From Euryarchaeota archaeon UBA103 (GTDB taxonomy: Archaea > Thermoplasmatota > Poseidoniia > Poseidoniales > Thalassarchaeaceae): a stretch of 42,506 nucleotides of DNA. Below the pieces are notes generated by a model. The model was not told the DNA's origin. It made no database searches and saw nothing but the letters and a program-made list of their open reading frames with translations. The DNA lies in the NCBI GenBank assembly GCA_002506825.1, contig DAYH01000015.1, positions 601 to 43,106 of the forward strand. The letters are read 5' to 3'. The translations under genes and the position numbers were made by a program. Below, piece after piece: positions 7,093-15,169 of the stretch (its first letter is position 1; every line of letters begins with the position of its first letter).

Positions 7093-8370
7093 ATGAAAAG
7101 ACACGTCGTACCAGTGATAGCTGTCATTTTTATTCTCACTTCTGGATGTATGTCAAGCCCTCCTGACCTAGATGGGGATGGCATATCAGACAGTGAAGAT
7201 TTGGATATTGACGGAGATGGATGGGGCAATAACATTGAGCTTAATTGTAGTACAGATCCCCTCATATCGATTAGTGTTCCATCGGATATAGATGGAGACT
7301 TGGTTTGTGATTTTCTTGATAGCGACGACGATGGTGACCTTTGGGGAGATTTCACAGAGTTAGATTGCTCCACTGATCCTCTTGACAATAGCTCAGTTCC
7401 TGCGGATTATGATGGAGATATGATTTGTGATTCACTGGATAAGGATGCTGATGGAGATGGCCTCCCCAACGATTGGGAGCAATCCAGGGGTTTCGATCAC
7501 CTGGATAGGGACGACTACATCTCATGTCACGGAAAGGCTGAGTATTGTCTCAGAACATATGACGATTTCACTTTTGCAGAGGCACATAATGCCTATTCGA
7601 CCCCAGAAGACGGGGTCCTGGCTGGAATAAACCATCTAACCGGGTTACAAAGTCAGTGGGAAGGAGGAATAAGATCATTTATGTTAGATCCTCATCACCA
7701 AATGGGATCTCAAAATGAAAAGGAAGATGTGGTATTCTGTCACAGTTCAGGAGGGGGGGTTATACACCCCTGCTTGTTTGGTAGTGTTGATGCTTTTTCG
7801 TGGCTCAGAACTCTTAATTCCCTTCATAATAACAGTAGTGGCGATGTCGTAAGCTTTCTTTTCGAAAACCAGATTCCGGGGGATCATCTAGAATATCTGT
7901 TAAATGTTACTGGTATTCTGGAAAAGGCCTACGTGCATGAATTAGGAGATCCATGGCCGTCGATTGGAGATTTGTCCCTCTCTGGAAAAAATATGGTTGT
8001 ATTTATTCAATATGAATACCAAGAGAATTATACCGAGTTGATGTCAGCGTGGAGGCATACTTGGGATACCCCATATGGAGAATCTAACCAAGCTGAGATG
8101 ACTTGTAACCTAGGCAGAGGTGATTCTAGTCAGCCTGTTTGGCATATGAATAATTGGTTGAGTACTTTCGGTTTATCTGACGCTACAAAGGCAGAAGAAG
8201 TTAATGAATACAGTACACTGTTGAATAGAGCGCTATTATGCTGGGAGCAAGTTGGAGACAGACCAACCTTCATAGGGGTAGATTATTGGGAGCAGGGCGA
8301 GGTTACGAATGTTACTAAGACTCTCAATGACATGGCACACTGGTCTGATGATATTCCTCCACATCCATGA
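7093..8370 (+). CDS. Secreted lipoprotein-like protein: Ca-binding acidic repeats plus PI-PLC X-like phosphodiesterase domain
   Basis: Numbering is from ATG 7093, chosen because MKRHVVPVIAVIFILTSGC makes a clean signal peptide with a possible lipid-attachment Cys19; ATG 7066 is also in frame. Residues about 25-135 hold three repeats of the thrombospondin type-3 kind (DLDGDGISDSED, DIDGDGWGN, DYDGDMICDSLD) that should bind calcium. Residues about 160-425 resemble the PI-PLC X / phospholipase-like barrel. FAEAHNAYS has a first catalytic-type His165, GGIRSFMLDPH follows, VVFCHSSGG has a second His217, and RPTFIGVDYWEQGEV resembles the C-terminal barrel strand. Such enzymes cleave inositol phospholipids or GPI-like anchors; the real substrate is unknown. 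It overlaps lhr by ATGA. Confidence 0.75.
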   Translation: MKRHVVPVIAVIFILTSGCMSSPPDLDGDGISDSEDLDIDGDGWGNNIELNCSTDPLISISVPSDIDGDLVCDFLDSDDDGDLWGDFTELDCSTDPLDNSSVPADYDGDMICDSLDKDADGDGLPNDWEQSRGFDHLDRDDYISCHGKAEYCLRTYDDFTFAEAHNAYSTPEDGVLAGINHLTGLQSQWEGGIRSFMLDPHHQMGSQNEKEDVVFCHSSGGGVIHPCLFGSVDAFSWLRTLNSLHNNSSGDVVSFLFENQIPGDHLEYLLNVTGILEKAYVHELGDPWPSIGDLSLSGKNMVVFIQYEYQENYTELMSAWRHTWDTPYGESNQAEMTCNLGRGDSSQPVWHMNNWLSTFGLSDATKAEEVNEYSTLLNRALLCWEQVGDRPTFIGVDYWEQGEVTNVTKTLNDMAHWSDDIPPHP

Positions 8371-11366
8371 ATAATTCATGGGCATTTATTGATAATTACG
8401 GAGTTACCAGTATGGATTTTCTTCATCCCAAGGTAAGGGACCTCATAGATAGTAGGAATTGGACCCTTTCTTCGATTCAGAGACTATCCATGAAGGATCT
8501 GGTTTCGGGCCATGATAGAGTTTTGGTTTCTCCGACAGGGAGTGGTAAGACAGAGGCGGCAATACTGCCTCTGGCTTCAAGATTCATGAACGAGGGGTGG
8601 GAGGGACTCTCAATACTCTACATAACACCACTAAGGGCACTGAACAGGGATATCGATAGAAGACTCGGAGAAATGCTTGAACCTCTAGGCATTAGTGTGG
8701 GCCTAAGACATGGCGACACGTCACAAAAGGAGAGGACCAAACAGTCCAAGAATCCCCCAAATCTACTCATTACCACTCCTGAGACAGCACAGATAATGCT
8801 ACTCGGAAGCAGATTGAGAAGGCATCTCTCTGGGTTGAATGCAGTGATATTGGACGAAGTACACGATCTGGCTTCTTCTGAAAGAGGTGCCCAACTACTA
8901 GTCGGTCTTGAGAGAATAGCTGAGTACTGTCCAGATAGCTTCCAAAGAATTGGCTTATCAGCTACGGTTGGAAATCCAAATGAGACTGCAAAATGGCTTT
9001 CGAAAGACGCGATTCCCATAATTGGACCCTCTCCGAGATCTACCCAGGTAGTGGTCCATAGAGAGGCCCCCACTCCATCTGACGAGGCGGAGTCTGTAGT
9101 TTGGGCTAGTTCTCCTCACTCTGTAGCGGCGCATAGGAGGCTTGCAAAATCGCTATCTGAGGAATATCCTGCACTAGTATTCGTAAATTCGCGTAATGCT
9201 GCGGAATCTGTTTCTCAAAGATTACGTAGCTTGAATGAGAATATTTTGCTGGGAGTACATCATGGAAGTCTAGCTGCTGAAACTAGGAAAAAAATGGAGG
9301 ATGGCCTAAGAAATGGCGAGTTGAATGCAATAGTCTGCACCAGCAGTCTTGAGCTTGGCATTGATATTGGATCGATAAAAAGAGTACATCAAATTCAGAG
9401 TCCGAGAGCTGTAGATAGATTGCTTCAGAGGATGGGGAGGGCTGAGCATGTCATTGGAGGAACTGGTAGAGGTGAGCTTTTGGCATGGGAGACAGATGAG
9501 GTTGCAGAGGGCGCCGTAATCGCTAGGAGGGCGATGGCCGGGGAGCTTGAAGGGGTTGAATGGAGAAATAATCCTGGAATAGTTGCTGCTAATCAATTCC
9601 TACAGATGTCAATAGAAAGAGGTGTTGTACCTGTTGACTTAGCTACGAAGATAGTAGGAAGATGCTCGATTTTCAAGGATTGGGATAGGGAGAACAGTGT
9701 CTCTCTTCTAAGGGTACTCAGTGACAGATGGATGTTAAACTTCGTAGATAATCCTCTTGATTCTGACGTGACATCTTGGCCGAGAAAACTTTGGTTTGAA
9801 TTGTCAGAAAGAACCGACGGAGACGCACCATCAGAGAGGCCATCTTGGGAAATTGAACATTCTGATATCGATAAGATTAGATGGAGGAATCAATTAATCA
9901 AAGGACTTCCAGATATTCTGAAAAATGGCTGGTTCTCACCTTCAGGAAGACTTGGGAGGAATAGGGTTGATCATATTTCCATGATTCCAGATGAGTTATC
10001 ATACAGAGTAAGAGACGCGGTTGGGAGAGGTGTGCTGGGTTCTGTTGATGAAGCGTTTGTTCTTTCATTGGGAGGTGAGGAAGACGGGGGCAAGAGGAAG
10101 AGTAGAACATTCGTTATGGCAGGAAGAACATGGCAGATTGTAGATGCTGATCCTGATCAGGAAGAGATCCTGGTAATTCCAATAAAGGATTCCGGAGAGG
10201 TTCCCGTCTGGTCGGGAGAACTGCCTCCCGTACCAATGGAAGTAGCCAAGGAGGTTGGAGTGCTTAGGAGATCTATCGCAGTCGCCATTGGTGCCATGGA
10301 GGATGATGTAAGAGATTTGGAAGATTATCCTCTTTCGGATGATGCCCTTAATCATCTAATTAGTACTGTGACTGAGCACTATGATTCATCGGGAGTGATC
10401 CCTGATGACAGGACTGTAACGGTCTCAGAGAGTGATGGTGCTGTGATTGTTAACACCTGTAGAGGTTCTAGAGTAAATGAGACTCTAGGACACTTCTTAC
10501 AAGCAATGGGATCACTAAAAGATGGTAAAATGGGGAGATCAACAATAGACCCCTACAGAGTCTCTCTACAAGTTCCTTCACTGAATCCCAGTGATGTGGT
10601 TAAACTCCTTTTGGAGACTCCTCCTTCTTCCGTTCCGTCCATAATGTGGATGACTATACCCAATGGGAGAGCGATAAGGTGGAGAGTAGTTCAGGTGGCT
10701 AGAAAAATGGGCATTCTAGAGAAAGGAACTGATCCAAGGAAAGTAAATCTCGAGGGTTTGATGCAAAGATACAGAGGGACTCCGGTTATCGAAGAATCTC
10801 TTGAGAAGCTATTTCATGAAAGAATGGACATAGAAGGAACTCAAGATCTTCTCAGGGAAATTTCAAATGGGGACGTTCGTGTATTTCATACTCCACCGGG
10901 TAGACTGGGTAGATCACCCAGAGCGGAAATGGACTTGCTCCTCCCAGCATGGAGCGATATTGAGATTAGAGAGAGGTTGGAAACTAGGCTACTCAATGAA
11001 AGAGCGGTACTTATCTGTCTAAACTGTCATGGAAAAAAGAGAAGGAGAGTGGAAAGAATAGTTGTTGTGGAGCCATGTTCGACCTGTGGGGGGACGATGC
11101 TAGCGTGCGCTCAAGAGAGGATGGAGAAATCATTGATGGATAGGATTGAGAGCACTGATCAAAAAATTTCGGGCAAGGTACAGAGGAACGCTGAGCTTGT
11201 TAGGACCCATGGTCATGATGCCATATTGTGCCTAATGGGGAGAGGAATTGGAGAAGAGACGGCTACCAGAATCCTGAGAGGACCTGAGGGAGATAGGATT
11301 AGATTACTCCGAGCAATTCACAATGCAGAGTTGCAATATGCCAGAACCCGTCCCTTCTGGCGCTAG
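8367..11366 (+). CDS. lhr: Lhr-type superfamily 2 DNA/RNA helicase
   Basis: A 999-residue helicase. Walker A SPTGSGKTE is at about residues 55-63, the Walker B/DEVH box lies in VILDEVHDL near residue 163, and motif III is LSATVGNP. The second RecA domain has HHGSLAAETR, TSSLELGIDIG and the motif VI form RLLQRMGRAEH. After the helicase core comes the winged-helix and Lhr-specific region. A Cys-rich element near the C terminus (CLNCHGKKRR...CSTCGG) looks like a zinc ribbon, followed by a short helical tail. Lhr enzymes unwind or remodel branched DNA or RNA-DNA hybrids with 3'-5' polarity and act in repair. ATG 8367 overlaps the upstream stop; ATG 8412 (MDFLHPK) is an equally good start and closer to where homology should begin. 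Confidence 0.93.
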   Translation: MNNSWAFIDNYGVTSMDFLHPKVRDLIDSRNWTLSSIQRLSMKDLVSGHDRVLVSPTGSGKTEAAILPLASRFMNEGWEGLSILYITPLRALNRDIDRRLGEMLEPLGISVGLRHGDTSQKERTKQSKNPPNLLITTPETAQIMLLGSRLRRHLSGLNAVILDEVHDLASSERGAQLLVGLERIAEYCPDSFQRIGLSATVGNPNETAKWLSKDAIPIIGPSPRSTQVVVHREAPTPSDEAESVVWASSPHSVAAHRRLAKSLSEEYPALVFVNSRNAAESVSQRLRSLNENILLGVHHGSLAAETRKKMEDGLRNGELNAIVCTSSLELGIDIGSIKRVHQIQSPRAVDRLLQRMGRAEHVIGGTGRGELLAWETDEVAEGAVIARRAMAGELEGVEWRNNPGIVAANQFLQMSIERGVVPVDLATKIVGRCSIFKDWDRENSVSLLRVLSDRWMLNFVDNPLDSDVTSWPRKLWFELSERTDGDAPSERPSWEIEHSDIDKIRWRNQLIKGLPDILKNGWFSPSGRLGRNRVDHISMIPDELSYRVRDAVGRGVLGSVDEAFVLSLGGEEDGGKRKSRTFVMAGRTWQIVDADPDQEEILVIPIKDSGEVPVWSGELPPVPMEVAKEVGVLRRSIAVAIGAMEDDVRDLEDYPLSDDALNHLISTVTEHYDSSGVIPDDRTVTVSESDGAVIVNTCRGSRVNETLGHFLQAMGSLKDGKMGRSTIDPYRVSLQVPSLNPSDVVKLLLETPPSSVPSIMWMTIPNGRAIRWRVVQVARKMGILEKGTDPRKVNLEGLMQRYRGTPVIEESLEKLFHERMDIEGTQDLLREISNGDVRVFHTPPGRLGRSPRAEMDLLLPAWSDIEIRERLETRLLNERAVLICLNCHGKKRRRVERIVVVEPCSTCGGTMLACAQERMEKSLMDRIESTDQKISGKVQRNAELVRTHGHDAILCLMGRGIGEETATRILRGPEGDRIRLLRAIHNAELQYARTRPFWR

Positions 11367-11399
11367 AAACCACTATCTCTGGTATGCCTTCGCAGACAC

Positions 11400-11951
11400 G
11401 TGCTTGTGGGTCTGACTGGGCGTAATGCCTCGGGAAAAACAACAGTGGTAAGCTGGTTTTCCTCCAAGGGAGTCAGGACTACTTCATGCTCGGATTCAAT
11501 AAGGTCTTGGCTGATCGAGCAAGGTATTCCAGAGAGCAGGGATTCTTTGATCGAGGGAGGGAGGGAACTACGACGAAAGGGTGGTGCAGGTATACTTGCT
11601 GAAATGCTCCTTGAGGCCCTAGATGGAGAGGATGCTGTCATTGATTCCATTAGAACCCCCGGAGAGGTCGAAGTATTGCGGAATAGGAGTGATTTTATTC
11701 TGATTGAGATAAAGGCAGGGGTAGACTCAAGATGGAGTAGGTCACAGAGTCGAGGGAGGACTGGGGACCCTACTAAAAAGGAGACTTTTCTAGCTCAAGA
11801 GAAATCTGAAGAAGTTGCCCAAGATGATGCTGGACAGGCGCTTAACGCTACAGCTGAGATGGCAGACTTGGTAATATTAAACAACGGTGGGCTGGATGAA
11901 TTATACTCTGATTTGGATGAGTTATGGATCAGACTAACTAAACCTGTCTGA
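11400..11951 (+). CDS. P-loop nucleotide kinase (CoaE/adenylate-kinase-like, UPF0200-like)
   Basis: A 183-residue P-loop protein starting at GTG. GRNASGKTT (residues 7-15) is the Walker A loop. TSCSDSIRSWL resembles the lid/NMP-binding helix region, and DAVIDSIRTPGEVEVL corresponds to the Walker-B-like strand of this group. SRSQSRGRTGDPTKKETF contains the Arg-rich lid, and ADLVILNNGGLDEL is the terminal strand seen in dephospho-CoA and UPF0200 kinases. The substrate could be dephospho-CoA or a nucleotide. Its 3' end overlaps the convergent dCMP deaminase by 14 bases, which makes a pyrimidine-nucleotide role tempting but unproven. It lies 33 bases after lhr on the same strand. Confidence 0.78.
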   Translation: MLVGLTGRNASGKTTVVSWFSSKGVRTTSCSDSIRSWLIEQGIPESRDSLIEGGRELRRKGGAGILAEMLLEALDGEDAVIDSIRTPGEVEVLRNRSDFILIEIKAGVDSRWSRSQSRGRTGDPTKKETFLAQEKSEEVAQDDAGQALNATAEMADLVILNNGGLDELYSDLDELWIRLTKPV

Positions 11952-12375
11952 CAGTTATCTGAGCCTCGGACATCATTGACATCGCTATCGAGAAGTCTTC
12001 TTCCCATCTTTCCGGTATTTCCAGGCTCTTCGGGAAAACAACCTCATTTATCCCTGCCTGAATTAACGATCTAGTACATCTCGAGCAGGGTGGCCATGTT
12101 ACGTAAGCAGTATTTCCCTTGAGAGACACACCGACCCTCGCGGCATGCATTATGGCATTCTCTTCAGCATGGCAAATCAGTGGATACTTCTGAGAACGAT
12201 CTGAAAGTCTGGTTTCGTCGTCCTCTATTCCTCTTGGGAATCCATTGAATCCTGTAGACCTGATCTCCCTATCGTCACCGACAACTACACACCCTACCTT
12301 AGTGGAAGGATCTTTGCTCCATAGTGAAATATGCTTTGCCAGCTCTATGAATCTCTTATCCCACTTGTCTCCCAT
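11938..12375 (-). CDS. dCMP deaminase (ComEB-type zinc deaminase)
   Basis: A 145-residue cytidine-deaminase-fold enzyme converting dCMP to dUMP, a route to thymidylate. KDPSTKVGCVVVGDD and STGFNGFPRG form the nucleotide site. CHAEENAI supplies the zinc-binding His69 and catalytic Glu71, and PPCSRC supplies Cys97 and Cys100. The frame is open much further upstream, but that extension lies inside the preceding gene. ATG 12375 has GGTGAT three bases before it, the same site seen at other starts in this window. It is the last gene of a minus-strand run after folC and a small membrane protein. Its 3' end overlaps the end of the convergent P-loop kinase. Confidence 0.93.
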   Translation of the reverse strand: MGDKWDKRFIELAKHISLWSKDPSTKVGCVVVGDDREIRSTGFNGFPRGIEDDETRLSDRSQKYPLICHAEENAIMHAARVGVSLKGNTAYVTWPPCSRCTRSLIQAGINEVVFPKSLEIPERWEEDFSIAMSMMSEAQITVRQV

Positions 12376-12378
12376 GTT

Positions 12379-12384
12379 ATCACC
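12379..12384 (-). promoter_or_regulatory. Shine-Dalgarno site deciding the dCMP deaminase start
   Basis: On the minus strand GGTGAT is followed by AAC and then ATG at 12375. The arrangement GGTGAT-3 nt-ATG matches nuoH, nuoI and the biotin carrier gene, so the long in-frame extension upstream is not used. Confidence 0.65.
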
Positions 12385-12385
12385 A

Positions 12386-12706
12386 CTATCTCCCACCGGG
12401 TGGGTCGTTATCTCGATTCTCCTCTTTTCGATCTTCATCATACCCCTCCCATATCTCTGGATTATTGTAGCAATCAGGATCATCCTCATCGGACTGTCCT
12501 CCATTATCATTGTCAATTCCATCACCACAGTTTCCTGATGAGCCGGTAGCCGAACCTAGGATATTCTCTCCAGCGTCTGTAGTAAGAAGAGCCATCAGAA
12601 CTCCAGATAATACGATTACCAAAGCGATTAGAATTACCTTTGAAGCTGTATCTTTGGACTCTACAACCACCTTAATCTCAGGCCTAGGTTCACTCTTCTC
12701 GGACAT
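12386..12706 (-). CDS. Small membrane-anchored protein with acidic DGIDNDN motif
   Basis: A 106-residue protein of unknown function. Residues 1-22 are charged, residues 23-42 form a single hydrophobic helix (KVILIALVIVLSGVLMALL), and the rest is acidic. Cys60 to Cys79 encloses CGDGIDNDNGGQSDEDDPDC, a calcium-binding-like motif known from many secreted proteins, usually outside the cell. The tail is rich in Glu, Asp, Arg and Asn. Topology is probably N-in with the acidic tail outside. It sits between folC and the dCMP deaminase with short gaps, so it is likely co-transcribed with them although no metabolic link is visible. Confidence 0.7.
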   Translation of the reverse strand: MSEKSEPRPEIKVVVESKDTASKVILIALVIVLSGVLMALLTTDAGENILGSATGSSGNCGDGIDNDNGGQSDEDDPDCYNNPEIWEGYDEDRKEENRDNDPPGGR

Positions 12707-12744
12707 ATGATGGGTTACGAGGCGAGGTCATCGTACTTGGCTTC

Positions 12745-13962
12745 TTAGTGAATAGTCATTATTTCCATTGCATCGAGACCCTTGTCAGAAATGACCTGTG
12801 AGATAATTTCACCAATTAGATATATACTTCCAATTATCAATAAATTTCCACTTCCGTTCTGTGCTATCTTGACACTCTCTTCCAAGGCTTCATACGTGTC
12901 TTCTATTGATTTGGAGAATGTAATCTCTGGATAAAATGAGTGTAGCGCTTCCCTGAGTGAACTCGCCTTAACTGAGGGCTTTCTTCCAGAGTTAATCTCT
13001 GTGAATACAATCTTTGGGCTTAGCTCCCTCTCCCTAAGGGCATCTGCGAGAGATTTGATTGAGGCTTGGATTTCTTCCTTCTCTATCATCCCAATCAGTA
13101 TTACTTCAACGTCCGCGGTTTCTTTGATGTCGTTTCCAATACTCTCGGGGTTGTGTGCCGCGCTGAATTTCAGATCGACTCCTTCGAACCACGAGATACC
13201 GAAGTTTGGAGATCTACCTGGCCAAACGCATCGAAGAGGTTTTTCTGTCCAACCGAAGTTGTCTGCAACTAGTGATGTAATTTTCGAATATGCTTCCCAC
13301 TTGGTCTGTTTTTTATCCAAAATGACCCAACTCAGATCATTTCCTGCCCTTTCCATAATTATTCTTTGAACATCTCTATCCTGTGGCTTGATTGCGATAA
13401 GTGGCCTTCCATGACGATGAATGGCTACTTTCTCTGATGCTATTTCTCCAATTGTCTGGCCTAGATATTCTGAGTGATCCATTGAGATTGTAGTCAAAAT
13501 AGCTAAATCAGCATCTACTAGTATGGTTGCATCCAATCTCCCTCCCATTCCTGTTTCTATTATGGCTCTTTGAATACCGCATTCTCTAAAGGCAACCATA
13601 GAAGCTAGAAATGTGGTTTCAAAGTATGTGGGCGAGCATTCTGGATACTTTTCCGAAGCAATACGAACTTGTCTTATGGCCTCATCGAATCGGACTGGAT
13701 CGATAGGCCTCCCATCGATCCTAATTCTTTCCTCTGGAAAAACTAGATGAGGAGAGGTGAACAATCCGGTCTTTACCCCATTCGCTGATGACATGGAAGA
13801 TAGCTGCGCACATAGTGAGCCCTTTCCATTGGTTCCAGCAACATGTATAGAGGGAAATGAGTTCTGTGGATTCTCTAGCCTGGACAGGATCTCCTTACAG
13901 TTCTCCAATCCCAATTTGACTCCTAAATCAACTCTCTGATCTAGCCATTTACGACTTCGCAT
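12745..13962 (-). CDS. folC: Folylpolyglutamate/dihydrofolate synthase (FolC), Mur ligase family
   Basis: A protein of about 405 residues with the FolC layout. The N-terminal helix SRKWLDQRVDLGVKLGLENC is followed by the P-loop HVAGTNGKGS, then TGLFTSPHLVFPEERIRIDG (the FolC SPH...ERI hallmark) and ETGMGGRLDATI. The Mur central Lys/His region TISMDHSEYLGQTIGEIASE and a C-terminal ligase domain ending in LLIIGSIYLIGEII follow. FolC adds glutamate to (dihydro)pteroate or folate. ATG 13962 (MRSRKW) is preferred over 13980. It is divergent from the presenilin-like gene and leads a run with the small membrane protein and dCMP deaminase, which both point loosely to one-carbon and thymidylate metabolism. 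Confidence 0.93.
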   Translation of the reverse strand: MRSRKWLDQRVDLGVKLGLENCKEILSRLENPQNSFPSIHVAGTNGKGSLCAQLSSMSSANGVKTGLFTSPHLVFPEERIRIDGRPIDPVRFDEAIRQVRIASEKYPECSPTYFETTFLASMVAFRECGIQRAIIETGMGGRLDATILVDADLAILTTISMDHSEYLGQTIGEIASEKVAIHRHGRPLIAIKPQDRDVQRIIMERAGNDLSWVILDKKQTKWEAYSKITSLVADNFGWTEKPLRCVWPGRSPNFGISWFEGVDLKFSAAHNPESIGNDIKETADVEVILIGMIEKEEIQASIKSLADALRERELSPKIVFTEINSGRKPSVKASSLREALHSFYPEITFSKSIEDTYEALEESVKIAQNGSGNLLIIGSIYLIGEIISQVISDKGLDAMEIMTIH

Positions 13963-14036
13963 GGGACTTTCCTGCACCAATAGACGGTGGGCGCGTGCGG
14001 GTCAAGGTGATATGGCCCTTGAAGTTCGTGTATAAC

Positions 14037-15116
14037 ATGTCAGAGGGGCGCGCCGCCGGCGTACTAGTTGCAATGAGAGACCAATGGGCCTCCATGACCG
14101 GGATGGCATTCATGTTTGTATCCACCATTCTAATCGGACTTAGTGTCCAACCGATATACAACATACCCGAGGCCAGAGCCTTTGGAGAAGAGGGGGCATC
14201 TAAGGGTGCCTTTGTAGCTCTGGAGCTATTAATGATAGGTATTTTCACTATAGTAATCATATGGTTGGCTAGAAGAGGACTTGAGTTCTTCATCAAGGCG
14301 ATCGTGCTTTTCGCACTTTGGATGAGTCTTTTTTACGCCCTTCAGCCCTATGTTGCTCTGATGCTATACTTCCTAGATTTGGATACATTAGCTAATGTAG
14401 CCATACTCTCGGTGGCAATCAGCATTGGTTCAATTTACCTACTACACAGATTTCCTGAGTGGTATGTCGTGAATGGGGTTGGGATAATGGTGGGGGCCGG
14501 TGTAATCACACTAATCGGAGTTTCATTCGTTCCAGTCTTGATTATTGGGTTCATGATCGCGGCGGCAATATATGACTACTGGGCCGTAAACGGAAGCAAA
14601 CATATGCTAGAATTAGCTGATACCATGATAGGTCTGAAGCTACCTGTCCTACTTGTTGCTCCGAAAAATGCCAATTACTCGTTCATCGATGAGGATGATA
14701 GCGTGATGATGGACAAAGAAATTGAGTCCAGCAGTATGGACTGGGAAGACCCTGTTCCTCACATAAAAAATGAGGGAGGAGATACCAAGGGAAGAGATGC
14801 TCTCTTTATGGGACTAGGGGATGTCATCTTCCCAGGAATGTTGGTTATCTCCTCGGTCTCCTTCTTGCCACAAACTGGAGGAGAGGTGACCTACTTCAGT
14901 GCTTTTGGAGTTATGTATGCTGACTCGTTGACTGTTGCCATGGGTACCCTATTGGGAGGTCTTGTGGGTTATTTCGCCCTAATGACTCAAGTGGCGAGAG
15001 GGAAGCCTCAGGCAGGCCTTCCACTGTTGAACGGAGGCTCTATTTTGGGCTATCTTATCTCTGGATACTTCGCACTCGGAATGAGTAATCTTTGGCAGGA
15101 CATCACATTCTTCTGA
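14037..15116 (+). CDS. Presenilin-like intramembrane aspartyl protease (archaeal PSH type, A22)
   Basis: A polytopic protein of 359 residues, numbered from ATG 14037 (GTG 13995 is also open). It has about nine hydrophobic segments. The three signatures of GxGD proteases are present in order: the catalytic Asp in IYDYWAV (Asp180), the GLGD box in FMGLGDVIFPG (Asp262), and a PAL-equivalent that here reads PLL in AGLPLLNGG (from residue 329). A hydrophilic loop of about 60 residues lies between the two aspartates, as in presenilins. These enzymes cut transmembrane helices. The Leu in place of Ala in PAL is a departure from the canonical motif. It is followed directly by serS. Confidence 0.88.
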   Translation: MSEGRAAGVLVAMRDQWASMTGMAFMFVSTILIGLSVQPIYNIPEARAFGEEGASKGAFVALELLMIGIFTIVIIWLARRGLEFFIKAIVLFALWMSLFYALQPYVALMLYFLDLDTLANVAILSVAISIGSIYLLHRFPEWYVVNGVGIMVGAGVITLIGVSFVPVLIIGFMIAAAIYDYWAVNGSKHMLELADTMIGLKLPVLLVAPKNANYSFIDEDDSVMMDKEIESSSMDWEDPVPHIKNEGGDTKGRDALFMGLGDVIFPGMLVISSVSFLPQTGGEVTYFSAFGVMYADSLTVAMGTLLGGLVGYFALMTQVARGKPQAGLPLLNGGSILGYLISGYFALGMSNLWQDITFF

Positions 15117-15169
15117 TGTTTTCTCCCGATTCCTTGAAAGTCAATAGGCCTGTCCTAGACCTGATTACA

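Noticed and set aside
11400..12375. A split DcdV/AvcD anti-phage system
   Set aside because: Both proteins are of normal housekeeping size, face each other on opposite strands and keep ordinary kinase and deaminase motifs; nothing shows the regulatory RNA or fusion typical of that defence. Kept only as a finding to check.
12376..12528. N-terminal extension of the dCMP deaminase
   Set aside because: The extension sits inside the preceding small membrane protein gene and does not resemble deaminases; a GGTGAT site lies right before ATG 12375.
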